From Streptomyces sp. SCSIO 75703 (GTDB lineage Bacteria; Actinomycetota; Actinomycetes; Streptomycetales; Streptomycetaceae): a DNA stretch of 64,000 bases. The position numbers were made by a program, and so were the translations under genes. Under the pieces are notes generated by a model, which was given only the letters and a program-made list of their open reading frames with translations, made no database searches and was not told the origin of the DNA. How positions within the stretch are numbered: the stretch's first letter is position 1; every line of letters starts with the position of its first letter. The stretch is from the NCBI RefSeq assembly GCF_036607905.1, contig NZ_CP144555.1, forward strand, positions 6,696,001 to 6,760,000, written 5' to 3'. Below are positions 24,866-42,810 of the stretch, piece after piece.

Positions 24866-25126
24866 GTGTCCGGCGCGGACGGCGGACGGGCTGCCGCCCG
24901 CGCCCCCGACAGCTCCCACGCCTCGACCCTGATGCCCACCGAGACTCTGCTCGGCCCCGAGGCGACCGTGCACGGCTACGCCGTCGCCGGCCTGTGGGCC
25001 GCGGGCATCACCGGTGTCGCGGCGCTCCTCGCGGGCCTGCCGAACACCATCGATCCGCGCAAGCCCGCACAGGCACCCGCCGAACAGGACCGGGTCGCGG
25101 AAGACGATCTGGCGCCCAGCCGCTGA
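24866..25126 (+). pseudogene. Remnant of an MFS drug-transporter gene (C-terminal end)
   Basis: The 86-residue frame contains one membrane-helix-like stretch, HGYAVAGLWAAGITGVAALL, followed by a hydrophilic tail, as at the C-terminus of 14-helix MFS exporters. Nothing of the other 400 residues remains. It is placed divergently from the TetR gene exactly where its regulated transporter would be. An internal deletion that left promoter and 3' end is the simplest reading; a genuine small membrane protein is less likely. Confidence 0.55.
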
Positions 25127-25195
25127 CCCGCCCCGAAGACCGGCAGCCGCCGGGTGACATCCCCCGGCCCGCACTTCTCGGTCGGCTCCGCGCCG

Positions 25196-27289
25196 TCAGG
25201 CGGCAAGCGGTTCGGGCAGTGGCCGTGTGTGCAGGACGTCGAGCCGGGACACCGCACGCGTGACCACGACGTAGAGCCGGTGCAGTCCGCGCGGCTCGGA
25301 CTCGACGATCGCAGCCGGCTCCGCCACGACGACGTGGTCGTACTCCAGGCCCTTGACGACCGTCGCGGGCAGGACGGTCACCCGGGCGGCGGTGCCGACC
25401 TCCTCGGCGGTCGCCGTCTCGATGCCCGCCTCGCGCAGGGCTGCCGACGTGGCGGCCACCGCGTCGTCGGCGGTGATGACGGCGACCGACCCCTCCCGGC
25501 CGAGGGCGGCGCGGACCGCGCACACGGTGGCGGCCGTCAGGTCGTCGACCTCGCTGACCGTCAACTCGCCGTCGTGGCGCAGTGACCGGGCGGGCGGTAC
25601 GTCCACGCCGAGGGCGCCCACCAGCCGGTTGGCCAGCTCCATGACCGCGGCCGGGACGCGGAAGCCGGTGGTCAGCGGGACGACCGTGGCCCGTGTCCTG
25701 CCCAGGTGCGTCAGTTGTTCCCGCCAGCACCGCGCCGACCAGGGCGCCGTCGCCTGGGCCAGGTCGCCCAGCACCGTGAGGGAGCCGAACGCGCTGCGCC
25801 GGGCGATCGCCCGGCACTGCATCGGCGACAGGTCCTGGGCCTCGTCCACGACCACATGGCCGTAGCCCTCGGGGCGCTCGACGAGCCCCGCCACCTCGTC
25901 GAGCAGCAGCATGTCCTCCACCGACCAGGTGGCGCTCTTCTCCGACCTCGGCGGCTTGGCCCACAGCAGGGCCCGCCGCTCTGCGGCGTCGAACACGCCG
26001 TCCGCCGCCTCCTCCATCACGGCCGGGTCGCTCAGCAGCGTGGCCACGACCTCCTCGGGCCGCGCCACCGGCCACGCCGCCTCCAGCAGCGCGGCGACCG
26101 GCTTCGCACGGCCGATCTTCCGTGCCCAGGTGACGCTCTTCGGGCCGGCTCGCCGTTCGGCCTGCCGCTGGATCAGCGTCACCACCCGCGAGCGCACATG
26201 CTCGCGGCCGGTCCCGTACGGCACGCCCATGCCCCGTACCTCGTCGACGACCCGGGCCAGGTCGTAGGAGTCGACCCGCCAGCGGTACGCGCCGTCGGTG
26301 ACCGCGATGGACTCCTCGGGGTGCCGCACCCTGGCGTACAGGGCCCGTTCCAGGACGGTGGCCATACGGTCGCCGTGCTTGAGGACGGCGGCCTCCTCGG
26401 AGTCCACCCGTCGCACGGGGTGCCGGGCCACGACGTCCTCCACCGTGAGCTGCGCGATGTCGATCTCGCCGAGCGACGGAAGCACCTCGGAGATGTAGCG
26501 CAGGAAGGTCCGGTTCGGACCGATGACCAGCAGACCGCCGCGTTGCAGCCGCTCGGGGAAGGTGTAGAGGAGATACGCCGCGCGGTGCAGGCCGACGGCG
26601 GTCTTGCCGCTGCCGGGCGCGCCCTGTACGCAGACCGACTCGTTCAGCTCGCCGCGGACCAGGTCGTCCTGTTCCGGCTGGATGGTGGCGACGATGTCGC
26701 GCATCGGGCCGAGGCGGGGCCGTTCGATCTCGGCGGCGACGATCGCGCTCGCCGCGTCGCCGCCGTCCTCGGCGCGGGCGTGGTCGAGGCGCTCGTCCTC
26801 CAGGCCGGTGAGGTCCTCGGGGGCGCCGTGGCTCCAGGGAGCCCAGCCGAAGCGCCGCCGCACCGCGATTCCGCGCGGTTCCAGGGCGCTCGCCCGGTAG
26901 TAGGCGCGGGAGACCGGCGCGCGCCAGTCGATGACCAGGGGCGGTGCGGCCGGGTGCTCCGAGACCCGCCTGCGGCCGATGTAGTACCGCTGCCGCCGGT
27001 GGTCCCCGGCCTCCTCGGTGTCCTCGAAGTCGAGCCGGCCGAAGAACAGCGGGCTGTCGGGCTCCTCCGCCACCTGGCGTGCGCGGGTGCGCAGATAGCG
27101 GCCGAGCGCCTCGGCGCTCGCGCCGTCGCCCGACACGTCCTCGCCCGCGACGACCTGGTACCGGGCATCGTCCACCTGGCGGGTCATCGCCTCGCGGCAC
27201 ACCGCGACGTAGGCACGCTCCAGGGTCAGCTCGTCGTCGAGTCCGGCGGTCTCCTGGGTGCCGTGCGTGTCCTGGACGTGTGACGTCAT
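25196..27289 (-). CDS. helR: HelR-type RNA polymerase recycling helicase-like ATPase
   Basis: A 697-aa UvrD/Rep-like protein of the HelD family, which binds RNA polymerase, opens its clefts and frees it from DNA; the HelR subgroup protects against rifamycins. The N-terminal arm (about 1-110) is followed by IDWRAPVSRAYYRA, Walker A GAPGSGKTAVG, GPNRTFLRYISEVLP, DEAQDLSPMQCRA and the terminal LYVVVTRAVSRLDVL. The ATG at 27289 has AAAGG 7 nt upstream. It stands alone at the left border of the peptide-biosynthesis region; whether it protects against that product is speculation. Subfamily call is by pattern. Confidence 0.82.
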   Translation of the reverse strand: MTSHVQDTHGTQETAGLDDELTLERAYVAVCREAMTRQVDDARYQVVAGEDVSGDGASAEALGRYLRTRARQVAEEPDSPLFFGRLDFEDTEEAGDHRRQRYYIGRRRVSEHPAAPPLVIDWRAPVSRAYYRASALEPRGIAVRRRFGWAPWSHGAPEDLTGLEDERLDHARAEDGGDAASAIVAAEIERPRLGPMRDIVATIQPEQDDLVRGELNESVCVQGAPGSGKTAVGLHRAAYLLYTFPERLQRGGLLVIGPNRTFLRYISEVLPSLGEIDIAQLTVEDVVARHPVRRVDSEEAAVLKHGDRMATVLERALYARVRHPEESIAVTDGAYRWRVDSYDLARVVDEVRGMGVPYGTGREHVRSRVVTLIQRQAERRAGPKSVTWARKIGRAKPVAALLEAAWPVARPEEVVATLLSDPAVMEEAADGVFDAAERRALLWAKPPRSEKSATWSVEDMLLLDEVAGLVERPEGYGHVVVDEAQDLSPMQCRAIARRSAFGSLTVLGDLAQATAPWSARCWREQLTHLGRTRATVVPLTTGFRVPAAVMELANRLVGALGVDVPPARSLRHDGELTVSEVDDLTAATVCAVRAALGREGSVAVITADDAVAATSAALREAGIETATAEEVGTAARVTVLPATVVKGLEYDHVVVAEPAAIVESEPRGLHRLYVVVTRAVSRLDVLHTRPLPEPLAA

Positions 27290-27769
27290 CGATCGACCTT
27301 TCCGGAGTGACGGCCTTGCGCACCGCCCGGCGGGACCGGACGGCGAATTCCCGGCCGCCAGCATAACTGAACCCGGTTAAGATAGTGGCTTGGTTGTGTT
27401 ATTTGTGGCCGGCCCGTCCCCTGGGGGAGGGCCGGGGTGGCGATGGGGTCCCCCGCGCACGCCGACCTGGGCCGGAGCCAGGCCGTCGCCCGCGTCCGCC
27501 CGGGGCGGCGGCCCGGGGTACGGAGCGACCGCGACCTGCGTGAGCGTCGGGTGGTGCTCATCTCCGCCGGGCCTCGACCCGGGATGCACGGGGCGCGACC
27601 CTCGGCAGGGCCGGGCGGCGGCCGGGCACCACCCCCGTCCGACGGCGGGTCCGCCGCTCCACTACTCCGGCCGGGGCCGACGGCTCTGCTCGCGGTGCTG
27701 CGTCTTCTTCCCTATGGGCCCCGGGCCCGCGGCGGCAGTCTGCTGCGAAACACCGCTTGGAGGCTCCCA
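27290..27769. other. Divergent intergenic region between helR and the first NRPS
   Basis: It holds an AT-rich block (about 27360-27411), uncommon here, with the dyad AACC-C-GGTT (27370-27378). This is the likely promoter zone for helR, the NRPS transcript, or both. The remaining 360 bp are GC-rich without a supported gene; they would form a long leader for the NRPS mRNA. An open frame upstream of the NRPS GTG exists but has no Shine-Dalgarno or NRPS similarity. Confidence 0.5.
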
Positions 27770-30700
27770 GTGACAGCAGGACCGGCCCACGACAAGGCTC
27801 CGAACGACGTCGGCTCCCCCACGGCATCCTTCGCGCAGCGCCGCCTGTGGTTCCTCGACCAGTTGGCCGGTTCTTCCACCGGGTCCATGCTCCCGCTGGT
27901 CCTGCGACTGCGGGGCCCCCTGGACACGGACCGGCTGGAGCGGTCGTTGTCCGGGATCGTGGCACGGCACGAGGTGCTGCGCACCCGCTTCCGCGGCGTC
28001 GGCGGTGAACCGGTCCCCGTGACCGACCCGCCCGCGGGCCTCGAACTGGAACGCATCGAGGCAGACGGGCCCGGGGACCTGTTCGCGCGCCGGCTGGGAC
28101 GCCCCGTCGACCTGTCGGCGCAGCACCCGCTGCGCGCCGTGCTCGCCCGCGTCACGCCCGAGGAGCACCTGCTCCTCGTCGAGGTGCACCACATCGCCGT
28201 GGACGGCTGGTCCTGGGGCGTCCTGCTGGACGAACTCGCCGCCGGCTACCGGGGCGAGCCGCCGGCCCCGCCCCCGCTGCGCCACCGCGACCTCGCCCGC
28301 GCCCAGTACGAACGGCTGAGCGGCGAACGGCTGGAACGCCTCCTGGGCCACTGGCGCGAGCGGCTGCGCGGTCTCACCCCGCTCGAACTGCCCACCGCCC
28401 GGCCCCGCCCGCGCGTGTGGGACGGCACCGGAGACGTGGTCCGCTTCGACCTGCCGGCCGAACTGGTCACCGCGGTCGACGCCCTCGCCCGCTCCCGGCG
28501 CGTCACCCGGTACACCCTCCTGCTCACCGCCTACCAGGCGCTCCTCGGCCACTGGGCGGGCGGCCGTGACGACGTCGCCGTGTGCAGCACGCTCGCCGAC
28601 CGGGCCCGGCCGGGCTCCGACACGGTCATCGGGCCCCTCGTCAACACCGTCGTGCTCCGCGCCGACCTGGCGGGCAGGCCCGGATTCGGTGACCTGCTGG
28701 ACCGGGCGCAGGGCCGCGTGCCGGCCGACCTCGCCCACGCCGAGGCCCCCTTCGACCTGGTCGTCGCCGCCCTCGGCGGTTCCCGGGACCTGTCCCGCCA
28801 CCCGCTCGCCCAGGCGTCGTTCACCCTGCTCAACGCCCCGATCCGGCCCGTACGGATGCCCGGTCTGGAGGTGACGCTGGTCGAGCCGCCGCTCACCGAG
28901 ACCCCGCTGGACGTCTTCCTGGACCTGACCCTGCGCACCGACGGCAGCGTCGCCGCGGTACTCCAGTACGCCACCGCGCTCTTCGACGCCGCGACCATGC
29001 GCGCCTTCGCCCGTTGCTACACGGCCCTGCTCAGGGCCGTCCTCGCCGACCCCTACACCCCCGTGCGGGACCTGCTGCGCGCCCTGCCCGACGGCCTCGC
29101 CGGCCCCGCCGCACCCGGCCGGCCCCGGCCCGACTGGCACCGCGCGGCCGACCGCCCCGCCGAGCCGGCGCCGCCGGTCGCCTTCCGCGGCGATCCCGAC
29201 GCCACCGCGCTGCGCTGCGGCGAGGACACCGTCAGCTACGCCGGGCTCGACACCATGACCGGGCAACTGGCCGCCGCGCTGCGCGCCGCCGGGGTCGCCC
29301 CGGGCGATCCGGTGGGTGTGCTGCTGCGCCGCGGCCCGTGGTCGGTCGCCGCCGTCGAGGGCGTCTGGCGGGCGGGGGGCGCCTACGTGCCCCTCGACCC
29401 GGAGCTGCCCGCCGAGCGGCTGCGCCACATGGCCGACGAGTCGCGGCCGGTCTGCGTGGTCGCGGAGCCCGGCACCGCCGGCGCCGCCGCCGGCCTCGCA
29501 CCGGTCACGGTGGACGTCACCGCGCTCCCGGCGACCGCGGACACCCCCCGCCACCGGCCGCACCCCCGCCAACTCGCCTACGTCATCTTCACCTCCGGCT
29601 CCACCGGCAGACCCAAGGCGGTGGGCGTCGAGCACGCCGCCCTCGCCTCCCACGTCGCCGCCGCCCGGAAGCGCTTCGGGATCACCTCCGCCGACCGCGT
29701 GCTGGCCTTCGCCTCCTTCGCCTTCGACGCCTCGCTGGACCAGGTGCTGCCCGCCCTCACCTGCGGCGCCACCGTCGTCATGCGGCCGGACGAGCCCTGG
29801 CTGCCCACCCAGGTGCCCGAGATCGTCCAGCGGTACGGCCTGACCGTCGTCAACGTGCCGCCCACCTACTGGTCGGAGCTGACGCTCTCCCTCGACCGGC
29901 GGCTGGCCGCCGCCCTGGGCTCGCTGCGGCTCCTCGTCCTCGGCGGGGAGGCGGTCCCGGCCGACACCCTCGCCGCCTGGCGCGCCGCCGTCCCCGGGGT
30001 GCGGGTCTGCAACGCGTACGGGCCCACCGAGACCACGGTCACCGCCACCACGCACGACGCCGCCGGCCCCCCGGGAGACCTCGTGCCCATCGGCCGGCCC
30101 CTGGGCGACCGCCGGGTGTACGTCGTCGACGCCGAGGGCGAGCCGGTCCCGGCCGGCGTCGGAGGCGAACTCCTCATCGGCGGCACGGAACTGGCCCGCG
30201 GCTACCTCGGGCGGCCCGCACAGACCGCCGAACGCTTCGTGCCCGACCCGTACGGGCCGCCCGGCGGACGCCTCTACCGCACCGGCGATCTCGCGCGCTG
30301 GACGCCCGGCGGCGAACTGGAGTTCCTCGGCCGCCGCGACGACCAGGTCAAGATCCGCGGCTTCCGGATCGAACTGGGCGAGGTGGAGACGGTGCTGCGG
30401 GCCTGCCCGCTGGTCGCCGCCGCGGCGGCCCGGCCCGACCGGGCCACCGGACGCGCCCTCACCGGATACGTCGTACCCGCACCGGACGCGCCCGCCGCGC
30501 CCGACCGGGCCGCACTGCGCGCCTGGTGCGCCCGCCACCTGCCGCACTACGCCGTCCCGTCCGAGTTCGTCGTCCTGGACGCCCTCCCGGTCGGCGTGTC
30601 GGGCAAGCTCGACCGCCGCGCCCTGCCCGAGCCCGAGCGCCTCTGCCCCGCCGACGACCCGGCGTACGCCGCGCCCCGCGACGAGACCGAGCGGATCGTC

Positions 30701-33700
30701 GCCGAGGTGTGGGCCGAGGTCCTCGGGCTCGACCGGATCGGCATCGACGACGGCTTCTTCGACCTCGGCGGCCACTCCCTGCTGGCGACCATGGCGGTCT
30801 CCCGGATCGCCCAGCGCCTCGGCCGCGAGGTCGAACTGCGCACCGTCTTCGAGCACCCCACCGTCCGCGGCTTCGCCCCGCGGGTGGCCGCGGCGGGAGC
30901 CGCCGGCGCCGACGAGATCGTCCCCGTCGACCGCGCCAGGCCGCTGCCGCAGTCCTTCGCGCAGGAACGCCTGTGGTTCCTGGACCGCACCTCCGAGCAC
31001 GGCGAGTCGTACCTGCTGTGGTACTGCTGGCGGGTGCGCGGGGGCCTGGACCGCGCCGCCTGGCAAGCGGCCCTGGACGACCTGGCCGAGCGGCACGAGG
31101 TGCTGCGCACGGCCCTCGTCGAGACCGACGGCCGCCCCGTGCAGCAGGTCTGCGACCCGGGCCCGGTGCCGCTGCTCTGGGAGCGGGCGCCCCAGGCACC
31201 GGACGAACGGGCCCGCCTGGAAGCGGTACGGAGCCTGGCCACGGCGCACGCCACCCGCCGCTTCGACCTCGGCCGGCCGCCGCTGCTGCGGTCCGGCGTG
31301 TGGCAACTGGCCGACGACGACCACGTCGTCCTCCTCGCCTTCCACCACGCCGTCACCGACGGCTGGTCCAAGGGCGTGCTGCTGGACGAACTCGGCCGGC
31401 ACTACGCGGCCCGCTCCGCCGGAGGGCGCGCCTCCTGCGCCCCGCTGCCCGTGCAGTACGGCGACTACGCCGTGTGGCAGCGCGACCGCGCCGAGCGCGG
31501 CGCCCTGGAGCCGCAACTCGCCTACTGGGAGCGGGTCCTGGAGGGCGCCCCGGTGCTGGACCTGCCCACGGACCGGCCGCGGCCCGCCGCCTTCACCGGC
31601 CGGGGCGGCGCCGTCGAGATCGACCTGCCCCCCGCGCTCGTCGACCGCGCCGACGCCCTCGCCCGCGAGCGCGGCGCGACCCGCTTCATGGTGCTGCTGG
31701 CCGCCGCGCAGACGGTGCTGGCCCGCTGGAGCGGGCAGAGCGACATCTGCGTGGGCACACCGGTCGCCGGCCGCGGCCGGCTCGCACTGGAACCGCTGAT
31801 CGGCTTCTTCGTCAACACCGTCGTCCTGCGCACCGATCTGTCGGGGCGGCCCTCCTTCGGCGCCCTCGTGGACCGGGTGCGCGAGGTGGTCCTCGGCGCC
31901 TTCGAGCACCAGGAGGTGCCCTTCGAACAGGTCGTGGGACGGCTGCGGCCGGAGCGCGACCTGTCCCGCAACCCGCTGTTCCAGGCCATGGTCGACGTTC
32001 AGGAGTCCCCCGCGGCCGGCGCCGGGCCGCCCGGTCTGCGGACGGCCGACTTCGCGCTGCCCTGGCGGTCGGCGAAGTTCGACCTGACCGCCACCTTCCT
32101 GATCCGCCCGGACCGCTTCGCGCTCAACGTGGAGTACGCCGCCGACCTGTTCGACCCGGACACCGCCACCCGCTTCGCCCACCACGTCGGCCGAGTCCTC
32201 GACGCCTTGCTGACCGACCCCCGCGCCCGCGCCGACGAGGCCGCCCTGCTCTCGGCGGACGAGCGCGCGCACCTCGTCGCGGACGCCGGACGGGACGCGG
32301 AACCCGCGCCGCCGTTCGCGGTGCGGGGCGTGCCGCGGGCACCGGCCGTCGTCTGCGGGGACACGACCCTGGACCACGCGGGCCTGGACGCCCTCACCGG
32401 CGGGCTGGCAGCGGCCCTGGTCCGCGCGGGCACGGCCCCGGGCGACGCCGTGGGCGTGTGCGTCGGCCGCGGCGTGTGGTCCGTGGCGGCGATGCTCGCG
32501 GTCTGGCGGGCCGGCGGCGTCTACGTCCCCCTCGACCCCCGGCTGCCCGAGGAGCGGCTGCGCCACATGTGCGAGGAGGCCGCGGTGCGGCGCCTGGTGT
32601 GCGACGCGGGCACCCGGGACCGGGCCGCCGCCCTGGGCACGGGCACCGTCGACGTCGGCGACGTCCTCCCCGATCCGGCCGGCCCCCGCCACGTCCCCCT
32701 CCGCGACGACCTCGCCTACGTCGTCTTCACCTCCGGCTCCACCGGCCGGCCCAAGGCCGTCGGCGTGCCGCACCACGCCCTGGACGCCCACGTCGCCGTC
32801 GCCCGCGAGACGTTCGGGCTGACCGCGCGGGACCGGGTGCTCACCTTCGCCTCCACGTCCTTCGACGCCTCGCTCGAACAGATTCTGCCCGCCCTGAGCA
32901 CCGGGGCGACGGTCCTGGTACGTCCGGACGAGATCTGGACGCCGGAGGAACTGGCGGCCCACGTCGCCGCCGAGCGGGTGACGGTCATGGAACTGACCCC
33001 CTCGTACTGGACGGAACTGGTGGCCAGCCTGGACACGCTGGCTCCCCGGCTGGCCGGCCTGCGGCTGCTGGTGACCGGGGGAGAGGAACTGCCCGCCGAC
33101 CCCCTGGCGCGCTGGTTCGCCCGCCTGCCCGGCGTCCCCGTGGCCAACACCTACGGCCCCACCGAGACGGTGATCTCCGCGACCGCGCACACCGTCGCCC
33201 GGGCCCCGGACGGGCGGGTGCCCATCGGCCGGCCCCTGGGCGGCCGGCGGGCCTACGTGACCGACCCGCTCGGCGCCCTCGTGCCGGTCGGGGTGCCCGG
33301 CGAACTCCTCCTCGGCGGGCCGGAGATGGCCCGCGGCTACCTGGGCCGGCCCGACCTCACCGCCGAGCGGTTCGTCCCCGACCCGTTCGGCCCGCCCGGC
33401 GGCCGCCTCTACCGCACCGGCGACGTCGTGCGCCGACGGCCCGACGGGGAACTGGAGTTCCTCGGCCGCGACGACGACCAGGTCAAGATCCGCGGCTTCC
33501 GGGTCGAACCGGGAGAGGCCGAGGCGGTGCTGCGCGCGCATCCCGGGGTGAGCGGCGCGGCCGTCGTGGTGCGCGCCCCGGGCGGCGAGCCGGCCCTCGT
33601 CGGCTACGCGGCGGGCCGCGGACTGACCGAGGAGGCCCTGCGTACCCACTGCCGGGCCCGCCTGCCCCACTACCTCGTCCCGTCCGCGTTCGTCCTCCTG

Positions 33701-34075
33701 GACGCCCTGCCCCTGACCGTGCAGGGCAAGCTGGACACCGCCGCGCTGCCCGAGCCCGAGGCGCCCGCCCCGCACACCGCCGTGGCACCGCGCACCCCGG
33801 CCGAGACGGTCGTGGCGCAGATCTGGTGCGAGGTGCTCGACCTGCCGAAGGTCGGGGTCCACGACGACTTCTTCCGCCTGGGCGGCCACTCCCTGCGCGC
33901 GGTCGCGGTCGCCTCCCGCCTGCGGACCGCCTTCGACTGTCCGCTCCAGGTCCGCGACCTGTTCGAGCACCCGACCGTGGAGCGGCTCGCCGCCGAGGTG
34001 GAGCGGCGCCTGCTGGAGCTGATCTCGCAGATGAGCGACGACGAGATCGACCTGTCCCTGACGGCCGACCTCTGA
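27770..34075 (+). CDS. Non-ribosomal peptide synthetase, C-A-PCP-C-A-PCP
   Basis: 2101 aa, two complete modules. C1 has HHIAVDG (His about 140); A1 has FTSGSTGRPK (about 607); the PCP1 serine is in GGHSL (about 1003); C2 has HHAVTDG (1192); A2 has FTSGSTG (1653); the PCP2 serine is near 2041. By eye alignment to GrsA the pocket codes are DADNVGAVTK (A1) and DAEEVGTISK (A2). Neither is a match I know; the acidic residues hint at a basic or polar side chain, most in A2. The GTG start has GGAGG 6 nt upstream. An N-terminal C domain means the chain is started elsewhere, either by an acyl group or by the free A/PCP pair at 56958-59718. Confidence 0.95.
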   Translation: MTAGPAHDKAPNDVGSPTASFAQRRLWFLDQLAGSSTGSMLPLVLRLRGPLDTDRLERSLSGIVARHEVLRTRFRGVGGEPVPVTDPPAGLELERIEADGPGDLFARRLGRPVDLSAQHPLRAVLARVTPEEHLLLVEVHHIAVDGWSWGVLLDELAAGYRGEPPAPPPLRHRDLARAQYERLSGERLERLLGHWRERLRGLTPLELPTARPRPRVWDGTGDVVRFDLPAELVTAVDALARSRRVTRYTLLLTAYQALLGHWAGGRDDVAVCSTLADRARPGSDTVIGPLVNTVVLRADLAGRPGFGDLLDRAQGRVPADLAHAEAPFDLVVAALGGSRDLSRHPLAQASFTLLNAPIRPVRMPGLEVTLVEPPLTETPLDVFLDLTLRTDGSVAAVLQYATALFDAATMRAFARCYTALLRAVLADPYTPVRDLLRALPDGLAGPAAPGRPRPDWHRAADRPAEPAPPVAFRGDPDATALRCGEDTVSYAGLDTMTGQLAAALRAAGVAPGDPVGVLLRRGPWSVAAVEGVWRAGGAYVPLDPELPAERLRHMADESRPVCVVAEPGTAGAAAGLAPVTVDVTALPATADTPRHRPHPRQLAYVIFTSGSTGRPKAVGVEHAALASHVAAARKRFGITSADRVLAFASFAFDASLDQVLPALTCGATVVMRPDEPWLPTQVPEIVQRYGLTVVNVPPTYWSELTLSLDRRLAAALGSLRLLVLGGEAVPADTLAAWRAAVPGVRVCNAYGPTETTVTATTHDAAGPPGDLVPIGRPLGDRRVYVVDAEGEPVPAGVGGELLIGGTELARGYLGRPAQTAERFVPDPYGPPGGRLYRTGDLARWTPGGELEFLGRRDDQVKIRGFRIELGEVETVLRACPLVAAAAARPDRATGRALTGYVVPAPDAPAAPDRAALRAWCARHLPHYAVPSEFVVLDALPVGVSGKLDRRALPEPERLCPADDPAYAAPRDETERIVAEVWAEVLGLDRIGIDDGFFDLGGHSLLATMAVSRIAQRLGREVELRTVFEHPTVRGFAPRVAAAGAAGADEIVPVDRARPLPQSFAQERLWFLDRTSEHGESYLLWYCWRVRGGLDRAAWQAALDDLAERHEVLRTALVETDGRPVQQVCDPGPVPLLWERAPQAPDERARLEAVRSLATAHATRRFDLGRPPLLRSGVWQLADDDHVVLLAFHHAVTDGWSKGVLLDELGRHYAARSAGGRASCAPLPVQYGDYAVWQRDRAERGALEPQLAYWERVLEGAPVLDLPTDRPRPAAFTGRGGAVEIDLPPALVDRADALARERGATRFMVLLAAAQTVLARWSGQSDICVGTPVAGRGRLALEPLIGFFVNTVVLRTDLSGRPSFGALVDRVREVVLGAFEHQEVPFEQVVGRLRPERDLSRNPLFQAMVDVQESPAAGAGPPGLRTADFALPWRSAKFDLTATFLIRPDRFALNVEYAADLFDPDTATRFAHHVGRVLDALLTDPRARADEAALLSADERAHLVADAGRDAEPAPPFAVRGVPRAPAVVCGDTTLDHAGLDALTGGLAAALVRAGTAPGDAVGVCVGRGVWSVAAMLAVWRAGGVYVPLDPRLPEERLRHMCEEAAVRRLVCDAGTRDRAAALGTGTVDVGDVLPDPAGPRHVPLRDDLAYVVFTSGSTGRPKAVGVPHHALDAHVAVARETFGLTARDRVLTFASTSFDASLEQILPALSTGATVLVRPDEIWTPEELAAHVAAERVTVMELTPSYWTELVASLDTLAPRLAGLRLLVTGGEELPADPLARWFARLPGVPVANTYGPTETVISATAHTVARAPDGRVPIGRPLGGRRAYVTDPLGALVPVGVPGELLLGGPEMARGYLGRPDLTAERFVPDPFGPPGGRLYRTGDVVRRRPDGELEFLGRDDDQVKIRGFRVEPGEAEAVLRAHPGVSGAAVVVRAPGGEPALVGYAAGRGLTEEALRTHCRARLPHYLVPSAFVLLDALPLTVQGKLDTAALPEPEAPAPHTAVAPRTPAETVVAQIWCEVLDLPKVGVHDDFFRLGGHSLRAVAVASRLRTAFDCPLQVRDLFEHPTVERLAAEVERRLLELISQMSDDEIDLSLTADL

Positions 34076-34249
34076 CCGCCGCCCCGGCCGCCCGCACCCG
34101 CCGCGCCCGTCACCCCGACGGCCGAGAAGCCCGCCGCCTCACGTGCCCGTCACCCCGCCCCGGCGCGTTCCGGGACGCCCGTGGCGAGCGCGGAGCGGCG
34201 GCCCGGCCCCACCGACTTCCCCCTCCCAGAACCGAGATCGGAGCGCCCC

Positions 34250-41553
<7,304 letters not shown>

Positions 41554-41557
<4 letters not shown>

Positions 41558-42783
41558 CCCCCCACGCCCCCGGCGTCACCGAACGCTACCTGCTCTCCCC
41601 GGACATGATCGCCGACCCCTACGGCCACCTCGACGCCCTGCGCGACCACGCGCCCGTCCACTGGAGCCCCCTGCACCACGCCTGGCTCGTCACCGGCCAC
41701 GACCAGGTGATGCGCTGCCTGCGCGACCCCGCGGTCTCCGCCGACCGGGTGCGGCCCCTGATGGACGCCGTCCCGCAGGGCGCCCGCGAGGACGCCGAAC
41801 GGGCCTTCGGCATCCTGTCGCGCTGGATGGTCTTCAACGACCCGCCCCGGCACCGCCGGCTGCGCCAGGTCTTCCAGGAGGCGTTCGCGGCCCGCGCCGT
41901 GGCCCGCTACCGCGCCTTCACCGAGAAGGCGACCCGGGCCGTCCTCGCCCGCAGGGCGGTGCCCGGCCGCACCGGCGACCTCCTCGCCGACGTCGCCAGA
42001 CCGCTGCCCGCCCTGGTGTTCGCCCGCTGGCTCGGCATCCCGCCCGCCGACGGCCCCTCCTTCTGGTACTGGAACACCCGCGTCGCCGACCTCGTCCTCG
42101 GCACCGCCCAGGAGGAGAGCGAGTACCGGGCCTCGCTCCAGGCGCTGGTGAGCCTCGACGACTACCTCGGTGCCCTCGTCGCCCGGCGCCGTGCCACACC
42201 CGGCGACGACCTGATCAGCCAGGTCCTCCGGGAGGGCCGGGTCGGCGACTCGGTCAGCGAGGAGGAGTTCACCGGGATGCTCACCCAGATGGCGTTCGCC
42301 GGCGGGGAGACCACCAGCAACCTCATCGCCAACACCGTCCTCGCCCTGCACACCCGCCCGGGGCAACTGGCCGCCGTCCGGGCCGATCCCGAACTGGCCC
42401 GGGGCGCGGTGGAGGAGACCCTGCGCCTGGACGGCCCGTCCAAGATGTCCATCCGCACCGCCGCCCGCGACCTCGACCTCGACGGCCGCACCCTGCGCGC
42501 CGGGGACCGGATCTTCCTCGTCACCGCGGCCGCCAACCGCGACCCGGCCCGCTTCCCCGACCCCGGCCGGTTCGACGTCCGCCGCAGCGGCGCCACGCAC
42601 CTCGGCTTCGGCTTCGGCGCCCACTTCTGCATCGGCGCCGCCCTGGCCCGCCTGGTCGCGGTGGCCGCCGTCCGCACGCTGGTGTGCGACCACCCGGGCC
42701 TGACCCTCGCCGGCCCCGGCCGCCCGGCCTGGCAGCCGTCCCTGCTCAACCGCGCGCTCACAGCCCTGCCCGTCCGCTACTGA
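41554..42783 (+). CDS. Cytochrome P450, tailoring enzyme of the NRPS product
   Basis: 409 aa, bacterial class I type. The oxygen-binding helix has AGGETTSN, the ExxR motif is in EETLRLDG, and the haem loop FGFGAHFCIG carries the ligand Cys (about 359). The ATG overlaps the NRPS stop (ATGA). Such enzymes often hydroxylate carrier-bound amino acids or the finished peptide. Ferredoxin partners are not encoded nearby. Confidence 0.94.
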
Positions 42784-42810
42784 CCGGACCCCGGTCGACG
42801 AAAGGCACCC

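Noticed and set aside
27312..27330. GGCCTTGCG element upstream of helR, looked at as a rifamycin-associated element
   Set aside because: Only part of one arm resembles the known 19-bp inverted repeat; the second arm is missing.
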